Under the pieces are notes generated by a model. The model was not told the origin of the DNA. It was given only the letters and a program-made list of their open reading frames with translations, and ran no database searches. A program made the translations under genes and the position numbers. A stretch of DNA of 64,000 nt, taken from Listeria monocytogenes (GTDB taxonomy: Bacteria > Bacillota > Bacilli > Lactobacillales > Listeriaceae). Every line of letters begins with the position of its first letter. The stretch's first letter is position 1. This document shows positions 19,064 to 29,200 of the stretch, piece after piece. The stretch spans positions 62,001 to 126,000 of the forward strand of contig NZ_CP054041.1 in assembly GCF_013282665.1 (NCBI RefSeq), given 5' to 3'.

Positions 19064-21231
19064 GCGTATCCACCTACTTCCAATTCAAAAACGTCTACAT
19101 CTTCACTACTAGTCCCAACAAAAACGCGGTGAAGTCCTGGTTCTTGTACTTTTTCAAGTTGATGGCTATAGAAAGAAAATGCCTCGCTTGTTAATTCAAA
19201 TGTAACTGTTTTTTCTTCACCAGCTTGAAGCGCCACTTTTTCAAAAGCTTTTAGTTCTTTGACAGGTCTTGAAATGCTCGCTGTTACATCTTGTAAATAT
19301 ACTTGGATTACTTCTTTTCCTGCGATTTTGCTCGTGTTTTTAATGGTAACTTTTACCTGAAGCGCCTCACCCAGATTTAATTCTTTTGGTAACTCTGCTG
19401 TTTTGAGTTCAAATTCGCTGTAGCTTTTCCCGTAACCAAATGGATAAAACGGTTCGTTAGGAATATCAAGGTAATGCGATACGTAGCGTTCTCCTTTATT
19501 TTCTGGTGTTTGTGGTCTGCCTGTTCGTAAATGATTGTAATAAACAGGGATTTGACCTGTTGTTTGTGGGAAAGACATCGACAATTTCCCTGAAGGATTA
19601 CTCGCACCGCTAAGTAAATCAGCAGTGACATGTCCCGCTTCTGTTCCAGGAAACCATAATTCTAAGAGCGCATCACTAGACTCGGCTAATTCTTTTACTT
19701 CAAGTGGTCTGCCGTTAAATAATGTAATTACTACTGGTTTTCCGAGTGATTGTACAAATTTAGCTAAGTTGTATTGTGCTTCTGGCAAACGAATAGTAGC
19801 AAGACTTCCGGCTTCTCCTCCCCATTCATTTTTTTCACCTAGCGCGAGAACGACTACTTCTGTATTTTGCACCGCTTCTTTAATCGCGGTTTTATTATCC
19901 TCAGTAAACTCGGTATAATCCGTCGAAACGGTTTTGATAGTTTCAAATACTTCGCGCAAACCAGTTTCTACATTAATGCCATCTTTTTCTTCCCCATATA
20001 CATTCCAACCACCAAGAATATCAGGTGATGTAGCAAGTGGGCCAACTAAAGCAATTTTTGTTTTTGTATCTAACGGAAGTATATGGTTTTTATTTTCTAA
20101 TAAGACAGCTGATTCAACACCTGCAGCACGCGCTTTCTTGCGACTTTCATCCGTTAAAATGTCTTTTGCGCGATTCGTTTCTTTTAAGCCACGGTATGGA
20201 TCTTCAAATAGTCCTAAATCATTTTTCAACTGTAACATACGTAGAACAGCTTCATCGAGAAGACTTTCGGATAATTTATCTTCTTCAATTAAACCTTTTA
20301 ATTCATGGATATAACAAGTCGTCATCATTTCTAAATCAACACCTGCTTCCATTGAAAACTGTGCGGCTTCTTGCGGATTTCTTGCTGTTCCGTGATTAAT
20401 TACCTCGGCAACCGCGCCCCAGTCTGAAATAAGAACTCCGTCAAAGTCCATCTCACCTCGCAGAACATCACGATTTAACCATTTATTCATCGTAGCCGGA
20501 ACGCCGTCTACCACATTAAATGCCGTCATAACTAACTTAGCTCCTGCTTGAATTGCTGCGTGGTAAGCAGGTAAATAATTCTGATATAATTCGCGTGTTG
20601 ACATATTGACCGTATTATATTCCAGACCAGCCTCTGCTGCCCCGTATGCCGCAAAATGTTTCACACACGCTGCCATCCGCTCAAAAGTTCTATCTAATTT
20701 ACTTGCATCTCCTTGATAGCCTTCTACCATCGCTTTTCCAAGTTCACTATTTAAAAATGGATCTTCACCGGTTGACTCCATTACGCGACCCCATCTTGGG
20801 TCTCGAACTAAATCAAGCATTGGCGAAAAAGTAACATGATGCCCGTCTGCTGTTGCTTCAAGCGCCGAAACTTCCGCCATCACACGCACCGTTTCCCGAT
20901 CAAAAGAACAACCAAGCGCAAGTGGAATTGGAAATACAGTTTTATATCCATGTATGACATCCGCCATAAAAATAAGCGGAATCCCTAGTCGATTCGTTTT
21001 TAAATAAGCTTCTTGAATTCCAATCATATCAAGTGCCGAACTTGATCCAAGCACCGAACCCGCATTTTCCGTATGCGCATTCGTTAATTTCATTTCTTGA
21101 AGAAGCGGCCCTGTTAATTCTGCATTTTTGTTTGTACCTTTAAAAAGAAAAGGGGAAAGTTGAAGACATTGAGCGATTTTTTCATCTAATGTCATTTGAT
21201 TGACTAAATCCTGTACTTTTTCTTGTTTCAT
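19060..21231 (-). CDS. GH3 beta-glucosidase for 1,2-beta-oligoglucans
   Basis: Cytoplasmic glycosidase of 723 residues without a signal peptide. GH3 N-domain blocks are intact (FSPMLDLVRDPRWGRVMESTGEDP; KHFAAYGAAEAGLEYN) and the nucleophile motif is VLISDWGAV with Asp270. The C-domain includes LGEKNEWGGEAGS, and a fibronectin-III-like domain closes the protein (about 600-723). The L. innocua counterpart (Lin1840) hydrolyses sophorose and short beta-1,2 oligomers. It is first in the minus-strand transcription unit, before the phosphorylase, with AGGAGG ahead of the ATG. It would finish the short oligomers that the phosphorylase cannot use. Confidence 0.93.
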   Translation of the reverse strand: MKQEKVQDLVNQMTLDEKIAQCLQLSPFLFKGTNKNAELTGPLLQEMKLTNAHTENAGSVLGSSSALDMIGIQEAYLKTNRLGIPLIFMADVIHGYKTVFPIPLALGCSFDRETVRVMAEVSALEATADGHHVTFSPMLDLVRDPRWGRVMESTGEDPFLNSELGKAMVEGYQGDASKLDRTFERMAACVKHFAAYGAAEAGLEYNTVNMSTRELYQNYLPAYHAAIQAGAKLVMTAFNVVDGVPATMNKWLNRDVLRGEMDFDGVLISDWGAVAEVINHGTARNPQEAAQFSMEAGVDLEMMTTCYIHELKGLIEEDKLSESLLDEAVLRMLQLKNDLGLFEDPYRGLKETNRAKDILTDESRKKARAAGVESAVLLENKNHILPLDTKTKIALVGPLATSPDILGGWNVYGEEKDGINVETGLREVFETIKTVSTDYTEFTEDNKTAIKEAVQNTEVVVLALGEKNEWGGEAGSLATIRLPEAQYNLAKFVQSLGKPVVITLFNGRPLEVKELAESSDALLELWFPGTEAGHVTADLLSGASNPSGKLSMSFPQTTGQIPVYYNHLRTGRPQTPENKGERYVSHYLDIPNEPFYPFGYGKSYSEFELKTAELPKELNLGEALQVKVTIKNTSKIAGKEVIQVYLQDVTASISRPVKELKAFEKVALQAGEEKTVTFELTSEAFSFYSHQLEKVQEPGLHRVFVGTSSEDVDVFELEVGGYA

Positions 21232-21255
21232 AGGAACCTCCTGAACACTTTTTTC

Positions 21256-21265
21256 GAAACGTTTC
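21256..21265. promoter_or_regulatory. LacI-type operator at GH3 promoter
   Basis: Perfect palindrome GAAACGTTTC within TCGAAACGTTTCTA. It lies just downstream of the GH3 -10 box, and a second identical copy is at 21507. Confidence 0.8.
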
Positions 21266-21282
21266 TATTCAAATATAACAAC

Positions 21283-21311
21283 AGTATAAGCGCTTTCTTT
21301 TCTTTAGTCAA
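21283..21311 (-). promoter_or_regulatory. Promoter of GH3-phosphorylase operon
   Basis: Minus strand -35 TTGACT (21306-21311) and -10 TATACT (21283-21288), 17 bases apart. Confidence 0.82.
21285..21298. promoter_or_regulatory. Candidate catabolite response element (CcpA)
   Basis: AGAAAGCGCTTATA (minus strand) resembles the cre consensus around the central CG and sits between the -35 and -10 boxes of the GH3 promoter. Both half-sites are imperfect. Confidence 0.45.
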
Positions 21312-21468
21312 CCAAAAACGACATTCACATGGTGAAAAGGTTCTTTTTTTCAGTTTCTTCTATACTATCTCGTTTTCGTAAAAGTTTCTCCAGAAAAATT
21401 TTATATCTACAAAACCATTGGTATGCAATGTTTTAAACTAATAAATAAAAAATATAATAGCAATTCAC

Positions 21469-21497
21469 TTGAAACCGATTACATAATATACTATAAT
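21469..21497 (+). promoter_or_regulatory. Promoter of the oligoglucan importer operon
   Basis: -35 TTGAAA (21469-21474) and a perfect -10 TATAAT (21492-21497), 17 bases apart, followed by the second operator. Confidence 0.85.
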
Positions 21498-21506
21498 AAC
21501 CTTGTC

Positions 21507-21516
21507 GAAACGTTTC
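21507..21516. promoter_or_regulatory. LacI-type operator at importer promoter
   Basis: GAAACGTTTC in the same TCGAAACGTTTCTA(T) context as at 21256. It starts about ten bases after the -10 box, so bound repressor would block transcription start. Confidence 0.82.
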
Positions 21517-21659
21517 TATGAAATATTGTGTATGTGAATGAGTTTTCACAATTTGCTTCATCCCGTACGGTCTACTAGTTCCGTGCAACAGTTTTTATTC
21601 GTTAACAGCTCTTAGTTAATCAAGTTGCTTTGAAAAAAACAAAAAATGGAGGAAAAATC

Positions 21660-22904
21660 ATGAAGAAAAAGATGTTTGTCGTTTTAGCTTTAGTGTTGTC
21701 GCTTAGTTTAGTATTAATGGCGTGTGGCGGGTCGAAGGATGATGCAAATTCCGGCGATTCTAAAGTATTAAATGTTTGGGCTATGGGCGATGAAGCCAAG
21801 TCACTAAAAGAACTCGCACAAAAATTCACGAAAGATACCGGCATTGAAGTTAAAGTTCAAGTTATTCCTTGGGCAAATGCACATGATAAATTACTTACAG
21901 CCGTTGCTTCTAAATCTGGCCCCGATGTAGTCCAAATGGGAACTACTTGGATGCCTGAATTCGTCGAAGCTGGCGCACTACTTGATATTACAAAAGATGT
22001 AGAAAAAAGCAAAAATATGAATTCTGATCTATTTTTCCCAGGTTCAGTGAAAACAACTCAATTTGACGGAAAAACTTACGGTGTTCCGTGGTATGCAGAA
22101 ACTCGCGTATTATTCTACCGTACCGATTTACTGAAAAAAGTTGGTTATAATGAAGCACCAAAAACATGGGATGAACTTTCTGACGCTGCACTTAAACTTT
22201 CTAAACGCGGCAAAGATATGTACGGCTTTGCCATTGATCCAAATGAACAAACTACAGGGTTCATTTTCGGGCGTCAAAACGGCTCCCCTCTTTTCGATAA
22301 AGATGGTCAACCAGTATTCAATAAAAAACCTTTCGTAGATACAGTTACTTACTTAGATAGTTTCATTAAAAATGGTTCCGCACCAGATACTGATCTTGGT
22401 TTAGATGCTTCTCAAAGCTTCGGCGGCGACGGCATTGTGCCCATGTTCATGAGCGGTCCTTGGATGGTTAATACACTAAAAGACACTGCCCCTGACATTG
22501 ACGGCAAATGGGCTACTGCAGTATTACCTAAAAAAGAAAATAACGAATCAAGCCTTGGTGGCGCTAACCTTTCCATTTTCAAATATAGTGATAAAAAAGC
22601 TGATGCTCTAAAATTCATGGACTACATGAGTCAACCTGATGTGCAATTATCATGGTTAAAAGATACCAACTCCATGCCAGCTCGTATGGATGCTTGGGAA
22701 GATGATATGCTGAAAAACGACCCATACTACAAAGTATTCGGGGAACAAATGAAAACAGCTGAACCTATGCCACTTATTCCACAATTCGAGGAAATCGCTC
22801 AATTATACGGAAAATCTTGGGAACAAATTTATCGTGGTGGTGCAGATGTACAAACACAAATGGATACATTTAACGATCAAGTAGAAGCACTTCTTAAAAA
22901 ATAA
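21660..22904 (+). CDS. Sugar ABC transporter substrate-binding lipoprotein (sophoro-oligosaccharides)
   Basis: Extracellular lipoprotein of 414 residues. The signal peptide (MKKKMF plus a hydrophobic stretch) ends in lipobox LMAC with Cys22. The mature part is a cluster B binding protein (LNVWAMGDEAKSLKELAQKF; GPDVVQMGTTWMPEF; MFMSGPWMV). The L. innocua orthologue (Lin1841) binds sophoro-oligosaccharides. The ATG at 21660 follows TGGAGGA; an in-frame TTG at 21630 is ignored because it precedes the ribosome site. It heads an importer operon with two permeases but no ATPase; a shared MsmK-type ATPase encoded elsewhere is the usual solution. Confidence 0.93.
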   Translation: MKKKMFVVLALVLSLSLVLMACGGSKDDANSGDSKVLNVWAMGDEAKSLKELAQKFTKDTGIEVKVQVIPWANAHDKLLTAVASKSGPDVVQMGTTWMPEFVEAGALLDITKDVEKSKNMNSDLFFPGSVKTTQFDGKTYGVPWYAETRVLFYRTDLLKKVGYNEAPKTWDELSDAALKLSKRGKDMYGFAIDPNEQTTGFIFGRQNGSPLFDKDGQPVFNKKPFVDTVTYLDSFIKNGSAPDTDLGLDASQSFGGDGIVPMFMSGPWMVNTLKDTAPDIDGKWATAVLPKKENNESSLGGANLSIFKYSDKKADALKFMDYMSQPDVQLSWLKDTNSMPARMDAWEDDMLKNDPYYKVFGEQMKTAEPMPLIPQFEEIAQLYGKSWEQIYRGGADVQTQMDTFNDQVEALLKK

Positions 22905-22910
22905 CGAATA

Positions 22911-22947
22911 AAAAGGGCAAATGATTTATTCTGCCATTTGCCCTTTT
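22911..22947 (+). terminator. Intercistronic stem-loop after binding-protein gene
   Basis: AAAAGGGCAAATG pairs with CATTTGCCCTTTT around an 11-nt loop, between binding protein and first permease. It likely stabilises or partly terminates the message so that binding protein exceeds permease. Confidence 0.82.
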
Positions 22948-22964
22948 AGAATGGACTGGATGTT

Positions 22965-23858
22965 ATGAAACAATTTTTAAATAAAAACACACCCTATTTG
23001 TTTATATCGCCAGCATTGTTTTTACTTCTTCTGTTTTCCTTACTTCCGATTTTGCTTGCTTTTGTCATTAGTTTTACGGACATTGATTTAGTCGGGCTTG
23101 CCGATTACTCTAAAATTAACTTTGTGGGTGTGGACAATTACGTCAATATTATGCAAGACCCGGTATTTTTAAAATCTATTTTTAACACGCTTTTCTATGT
23201 AATTATTGGCGTTCCACTTGTTATCGTCTGCTCGCTTGGTATTGCGCTGATGATTAACTTCTCGCAAGCGAAGATTTTCCAATTTTTCCGTTTAATCTTC
23301 TACACTCCTTCGATTACAAACGTTGTCGCTGTAGCCGTTGTTTGGAGTTACTTATATAATCCGCGCTTTGGTTTACTTAACTATTTGCTTTCGTTTTTAG
23401 ACCTAGGACCAGTTCCCTGGTTACAAGACCCTACTATCGCGAAATTATCACTGATTATCTTAGCTGTTTGGCGGGCAATTGGTGTAAATATGATTATTTT
23501 CTTAGCAGCACTTCAAGGCATTCCACGTGAATATTATGAAGCAGCCTCACTTGACGGAGCAAATAGCCGCCAACAACTATTTAAAATTACGGTTCCAATG
23601 CTTCGTTTCGCGATTTTCTTTGTAACAGTTACAACGATGATTGGTTGGTTGCAATTCTTCGAGGAACCATTCGTCATGACAGAGGGTGGACCGCTGGATA
23701 GCACGAACTCGGTTGCACTGTTTATCTATCAAAATGGTTTCCAATTAAGTAAGTTTGGTTATGCCGCTGCTGGATCGTTTATCTTGTTTATTGCAATTAT
23801 CATCATTACGATAATTCAATTCCGTATTCAGCGTAAAAATAATGGCGGGGATATTTAA
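22965..23858 (+). CDS. Sugar ABC transporter permease (MalF/UgpA type)
   Basis: Membrane protein of 297 residues with six helices. The cytoplasmic coupling loop is EYYEAASLDGANSRQQLFKITVPML, the EAA motif that docks on the ATPase. It is second in the importer operon, after an intercistronic hairpin. With the next gene it forms the heterodimeric channel for the oligoglucan binding protein. Confidence 0.93.
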   Translation: MKQFLNKNTPYLFISPALFLLLLFSLLPILLAFVISFTDIDLVGLADYSKINFVGVDNYVNIMQDPVFLKSIFNTLFYVIIGVPLVIVCSLGIALMINFSQAKIFQFFRLIFYTPSITNVVAVAVVWSYLYNPRFGLLNYLLSFLDLGPVPWLQDPTIAKLSLIILAVWRAIGVNMIIFLAALQGIPREYYEAASLDGANSRQQLFKITVPMLRFAIFFVTVTTMIGWLQFFEEPFVMTEGGPLDSTNSVALFIYQNGFQLSKFGYAAAGSFILFIAIIIITIIQFRIQRKNNGGDI

Positions 23859-23874
23859 GAGAGGAGTGTTATAA

Positions 23875-24705
23875 ATGAATCAATATAGACAAAAATCGCG
23901 CGGTGCTCAAATTGCCGTCATTAGTATTTTAACCGTTGGCGGATTCTTTATGATTTTACCGTTCATTTGGATGGTTCTCTCCTCTTTGAAAACGGATGCT
24001 GAAATTTTAAAAATCCCGCCTACTATTTGGCCAGAAACATTTACACTAGATAATTTCACCAAACTATTCACTGAAATGGACTTTGCTATTTACTTAAAAA
24101 ACACATTAATCATTGTATTCTTCTCGTTTTTCGGTTTATTTTTAAATGCGATGGCTGGCTACGGTTTTGCTAAATTTAAATTTAAAGGGAAAAACAAGTT
24201 ATTTTATCTCGTACTTGCTACGATGATGATTCCCGGACAAGTAACGATGATTCCGGTTTACTTGCTTCTTAATGCGGCTGGATTAACGAATACCATGACA
24301 GGGATTGTACTTCCAGGACTTGTTGGTGCTTTTGGGATTTTCTTATTCCGACAATTTATGTCTACCATTTCCGACGATTTACTTGAAGCTGCAAGACTGG
24401 ATGGCGCTAGTGAATTTTACATTTTCTGGCGGATTGTTATCCCAATTTCTCGACCCGTTCTTGCCGTTCAAGGGATCCTCACATTTATCGCTGGTTGGAA
24501 CTCATTCTTATGGCCGTTAATCATTGCCAACGACGAAAAATTCTACACCCTATCAGTTGGCCTTCAATTATTAAAAGGTCAATATGGCAGCAACTACGCC
24601 TTACAAATGGCTGGAGCAACCTTCATGGTTATTCCAATTATCTTGATTTTCATGACATTCCAAAAGTACATTTTAAAAGGCTTCAACGTTTCTGGAATGA
24701 AATAA
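23875..24705 (+). CDS. Sugar ABC transporter permease (MalG/UgpE type)
   Basis: Membrane protein of 276 residues with six helices. The EAA loop is DLLEAARLDGASEFYIFWRIVIP, and the N-terminal region has the usual PFIWMVLSSLK block. It lies 16 bases after its partner permease, with GAGAGGAG as ribosome site. It ends the operon ahead of a bidirectional terminator, so no ATPase is encoded here. Confidence 0.93.
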   Translation: MNQYRQKSRGAQIAVISILTVGGFFMILPFIWMVLSSLKTDAEILKIPPTIWPETFTLDNFTKLFTEMDFAIYLKNTLIIVFFSFFGLFLNAMAGYGFAKFKFKGKNKLFYLVLATMMIPGQVTMIPVYLLLNAAGLTNTMTGIVLPGLVGAFGIFLFRQFMSTISDDLLEAARLDGASEFYIFWRIVIPISRPVLAVQGILTFIAGWNSFLWPLIIANDEKFYTLSVGLQLLKGQYGSNYALQMAGATFMVIPIILIFMTFQKYILKGFNVSGMK

Positions 24706-24711
24706 TTAGTC

Positions 24712-24747
24712 AAAAAAGAGCTTACCCTTTTAGGATAAGCTCTTTTT
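24712..24747. terminator. Bidirectional terminator between importer operon and gltD
   Basis: AAAAAGAGCTTA pairs with TAAGCTCTTTTT between convergent genes. Confidence 0.88.
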
Positions 24748-24749
24748 AA

Positions 24750-26219
24750 TTACGGTAAAAATGTTTCTCCCATCAAGTAAAAGTCTACTTCACGAGCGGC
24801 TTCACGTCCTTCTGCAATCGCAGTTACAACTAAACTTTGACCATGACGTGCGTCCCCGCAAGCAAATACACCTTCTTCACTCGTACGGTAAAATCCTTTA
24901 GCAGCATCAATCGTATGACGATCTGTTTTTCCTACACCAAAATTAGTGAAAATATCTTCTGTCGTGCCAGCAAAACCAATCGCGATTAAAACCATATCTA
25001 CTTCAAAGTATTTTTCGCTACCTTCTACAGGAGTAAATTTTCTTTCTTCTTTATTTTCTTCTACTTCTACAGTATGAAGTCCGATAAGATTTCCTGCTTC
25101 ATCTTTTTCAAAAGAAGTTGTATTAATAAGGTACTCACGCGGATCTCTTCCATACACGGCTTCCGCTTCTTCGTGGGCATAATCCATTTTGAACACACGT
25201 GGATATTGCGGCCAAGGATTTTCGCCATCACGCAATTCAGGTAGTTTATCTTGAATACCAAATTGATAAATACTTTTTGCCCCTTGTCTTAACGCAGTTG
25301 CCACACAGTCAGCACCTGTATCTCCACCACCGATAATCACAACGTTCTTACCTTTAGCAGACAGTGTTTGTACCCCGCCGTTATCCAGATTATCACGTGT
25401 ACTTTGCGATAAATACGGAACAGCGAAATGAATGCCAGCTGCGTCACGTCCAGCAAGCGGGATATCGCGTGCATTCCCCGCTCCTGTTGCAAGAACGATA
25501 GAATCATACTCTTCGCGTAGTTCTGCAAAAGTAACATCTGTCCCAGCTGCAACACCTGTGACGAATTCGATTCCTTCTTCCGCCATCAAGTTCACTCGGC
25601 GCGTCACTTGTTCTTTCTCCAGTTTCATTGTTGGAATACCGTACATTAATAAGCCACCAATGCGATCACTTTTTTCAATGACCGTTACGCTATGACCCGC
25701 TTTATTTAATTGGTCAGCACAAGCAAGTCCAGCTGGCCCTGATCCAATCACAGCAATTCGTTTACCAGTACGTTTTTCAGGAGGAGCAGGTTTAATCCAG
25801 CCTTCTTCAAAACCCCGGTCGATAATCGCTTTTTCGATGGATTTAATTCCTACAGCAGGTTCCGAAATAGCTACTGTACAGCCACCTTCACATGGCGCTG
25901 GACAAATACGACCTGTAAACTCTGGAAAATTATTTGTTTTTAGGAGTAGTTGTAGCGCTTCATACCAGTCACCTCGGTATACGGCGTCATTCCATTCAGG
26001 AATTAAATTGTGTAACGGACACCCTGATACGCCATTTTTTATTTCCATTCCTACGCTACAAAACGGTACGCCACAATCCATGCAACGAGCGGCTTGTAAG
26101 GTTAAATCTGCTACCGGCATTGGTAAACTATATTCGTTCCAGTCACGTGTCCGACTTTTCGGATCACGTCCTGGAGAGGGAATCCGGTCATATTCCATAA
26201 ATCCAGTTGCTTTTCCCAT
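24750..26219 (-). CDS. gltD: Glutamate synthase small subunit
   Basis: Flavoprotein of 489 residues that takes electrons from NADPH and passes them to the large subunit. Clustered cysteines for Fe-S centres occur near the N terminus (ARCMDCGVPFC, then GCPL and CPAPCEGGCT). FAD site: IAVIGSGPAGLACADQL. NADPH site: VVIIGGGDTGADCV. The C-terminal GDARHGQSLVVTAIAEG block binds FAD. It lies 14 bases after gltA, in the same operon. Length and motifs match B. subtilis GltB (locally named gltD). Confidence 0.96.
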   Translation of the reverse strand: MGKATGFMEYDRIPSPGRDPKSRTRDWNEYSLPMPVADLTLQAARCMDCGVPFCSVGMEIKNGVSGCPLHNLIPEWNDAVYRGDWYEALQLLLKTNNFPEFTGRICPAPCEGGCTVAISEPAVGIKSIEKAIIDRGFEEGWIKPAPPEKRTGKRIAVIGSGPAGLACADQLNKAGHSVTVIEKSDRIGGLLMYGIPTMKLEKEQVTRRVNLMAEEGIEFVTGVAAGTDVTFAELREEYDSIVLATGAGNARDIPLAGRDAAGIHFAVPYLSQSTRDNLDNGGVQTLSAKGKNVVIIGGGDTGADCVATALRQGAKSIYQFGIQDKLPELRDGENPWPQYPRVFKMDYAHEEAEAVYGRDPREYLINTTSFEKDEAGNLIGLHTVEVEENKEERKFTPVEGSEKYFEVDMVLIAIGFAGTTEDIFTNFGVGKTDRHTIDAAKGFYRTSEEGVFACGDARHGQSLVVTAIAEGREAAREVDFYLMGETFLP

Positions 26220-26233
26220 GGTTTCACTCCTCT

Positions 26234-29200
26234 CTATTTCGCCACTCCGGCAACTAATTTTCCATCTTTATGTTCATAAAAAGCTTGTAATTCTGCTTCA
26301 TCATGTGTTTTTCCAGTCTGCTCAAGCGTCATGATTCTCGTTAACATCATTTCATATTCATTTGGAATGACGAAAATAAAATTCGCTTTCTCTGCTTCCC
26401 AATTTTGTAGAATATCTGTGGCAAAATCACTTCCAGTAAGATTTGCATGTTGTTCGATTAGCTGTTTTAAATTAGCTAATTCAGATGTACTCAAAGTAGA
26501 ACGACTGTTTACGAGTTCATGATTGATTTTGGCTGTCGTCGCTTGTTTATTGTTGGTATAAAGGTAAGCAACCCCACCAGACATTCCAGCCGCAAAGTTC
26601 TCTCCAATATCACCGAGAACAACTACCGCCCCTCCTGTCATATATTCACAACCATTGTCGCCAATACCTTCCACGACAGCTGTTGCACCACTATTCCGAA
26701 CGGCAAAACGTGCACCTGCTTTTCCGTGCATATAAGCATAGCCACCAGTTGCACCATAAAGCGTTACATTTCCGACAATCGCAGAATCATGTGGCTTAAT
26801 AGGTGTCTTAGCATCTGGGCTCACAATCAATTTACCACCTGAAAGTCCTTTTCCAAAGTAATCATTGGCGTCACCGTGAATTCGGAGCGTCATGCCAAGT
26901 GGCGTATAAGCACCGAAGCTTTGTCCAGCTGAGCCGACAAAATCAAGTGAAATGGTATCTTCCGGTAAGCCCTCTGCACCATATTTTTTACTAATAAACG
27001 AGCCAGCAATCGTCCCAATCGCGCGGTCCACATTTCGTACAGCGAAAGTTCCAGTTACTTTTTCACCATTTTCTAGTGCTGGCTGAATTAATGGCACAAG
27101 TTCGCGCATATCAAGCGTTTGGTCGATTTTGTGGTCTTGATGTTTTGTGCAATATTGGACTTGGTTTTTATAAAAATCATCACTATAAAGCATATTCGAA
27201 AAGTCGATATATTTTGCTTTCCAATGTGCTTCTTTTTTCTCGTGAGTAGTTAAAAACTCTTTATGCCCAATGATTTCTGTTAAGCTTCTAAAGCCAAGTT
27301 CTGCCATCATTTCACGCATTTCAGCAACGATAAAATGGAAGAAGTTCACGACATAATCTGCCGAACCACTGAATTTTTTACGGAGTTCAGGATTTTGTGT
27401 CGCTACACCTACCGGGCATGTATCCAAGTGGCAAACACGCATCATGACGCAACCAAGTGTTACGAGCGGTGCAGTCGCAAAACCGAATTCTTCTGCGCCA
27501 AGCATAGCGGCAACTAAGACGTCTTTTCCTGTCATTAGTTTTCCATCTGTTTCGACAACGACTTTGTTTCTAAGACCATTTAATAGTAATGTTTGGTGTG
27601 TTTCTGCCAAGCCGATTTCCCAAGGCACTCCGGCGTGTCGGATACTTGTTCTTGCCGCCGCACCAGTTCCACCTTCATAACCACTGACCAAAATAACGTC
27701 GGCGTTCCCTTTTGCTACACCCGCAGCAATCGTACCAATACCCGTTTTCGAAACTAGCTTCACATTGATGCGTGCATGTTGATTCGCATTCTTTAAATCG
27801 AAAATCAATTGAGACAAATCTTCAATCGAGTAAATATCATGATGTGGCGGTGGAGAAATCAACCCTACACCAGTTGTTGAACCGCGTGTTTTTGAAATCC
27901 ATGGATAGACTTTATTTCCAGGCAAGTGTCCACCTTCACCAGGTTTCGCTCCTTGAGCCATCTTGATTTGCAGTTCCTCTGCATTGACCAAGTAATGACT
28001 TGTTACGCCAAAACGACCAGATGCAATTTGTTTAATAGCACTTCTTCGCCAATCGCCATTTTCGTCTGGAGTAAAACGATTTGGGTTTTCGCCACCTTCC
28101 CCGCTATTACTTTTCCCGCCAATACGGTTCATTGCGATAGCAAGCGCTTCATGAGCTTCTTGACTAATTGAACCATACGACATCGCGCCTGATTTAAATC
28201 GTTTGAAAATGGCTTCGGCCGGTTCTACTTCGTCCAGTGGAATCGGTTTGCGATCACTTGTAAAAGTAAGCAGTCCTCTTAAAAAGGCATTATTTTGATT
28301 TTGCATTAAGTCTGAATAAAGATTATACGTTTCTCGGTCGTTTTCCCGTGTAGCTTGTTGCAAGGAATGGATCGCTAGCGGATTATACACATGGTATTCT
28401 CCATTTGAGCGCCACTGATATTCCCCACCTGTATTAAGCGTGAAACTCTGGTAGCCAATATCATGATAGGCTTCGCGGTGGCGGAGCCAAGCTTCTTGTG
28501 CAATAACTTCCAGTGGAATCCCACCGATTTGTGAGGCTGTTCCTGGGAAGTAATGTTTAATCACCTCATCGCCAATTCCGATTGCTTCAAAAATCTGCGC
28601 CCCGCGGTAACTTTGCACCGTAGATATTCCCATTTTTGACATAATCTTTAGAATTCCATCTGTAATTGCTTCAATATAACGACTTTCTGCCTCATCCAGT
28701 GTAAATCCTTTGATTCGACCTTCTTTAATCAAGCCGTCAAACGTATCGATAGCAAGGCTTGGAAATACTGCGTCTGCCCCGTAGCCAATTAAGAGCGCAC
28801 ATTGATGAACATCTCTCGCTTCCGCTGTTTTCACAATAATACTCACTTGTGTACGCGTCCCAGCTTTAACTAAATGATGATGTAAACCACTGACAGCTAA
28901 CAGAGAAGGAATCCCAATCCAATCCGCATTTACCCCGTCATCTGATAAAATAAGCAATTCTGCCCCAGCTGCAATTTTTTTATCCGCTTCTGAAAATAAT
29001 GCTTCTAAACGCGCTTCTAAACCATCTCGTTCCTCAGCTTTAAATAAAATTGGTAAAGTGACAGTCGGTTGGGCAAATTTTGTTTGTTGTTCCAGTGCCG
29101 CAAATTCTTTTCGAGATAAAATCGGTGTTTTCAAGCGAATCCTATTTGCATTTTTAGGAGATGGATTTAAAATATTCCCTTCATCCCCGAGCAACGTCAT

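Noticed and set aside
21416..21430. CATTG-GTATG-CAATG palindrome as an additional operator
   Set aside because: Short arms, a different sequence from the two GAAACGTTTC sites, and not placed at a promoter.
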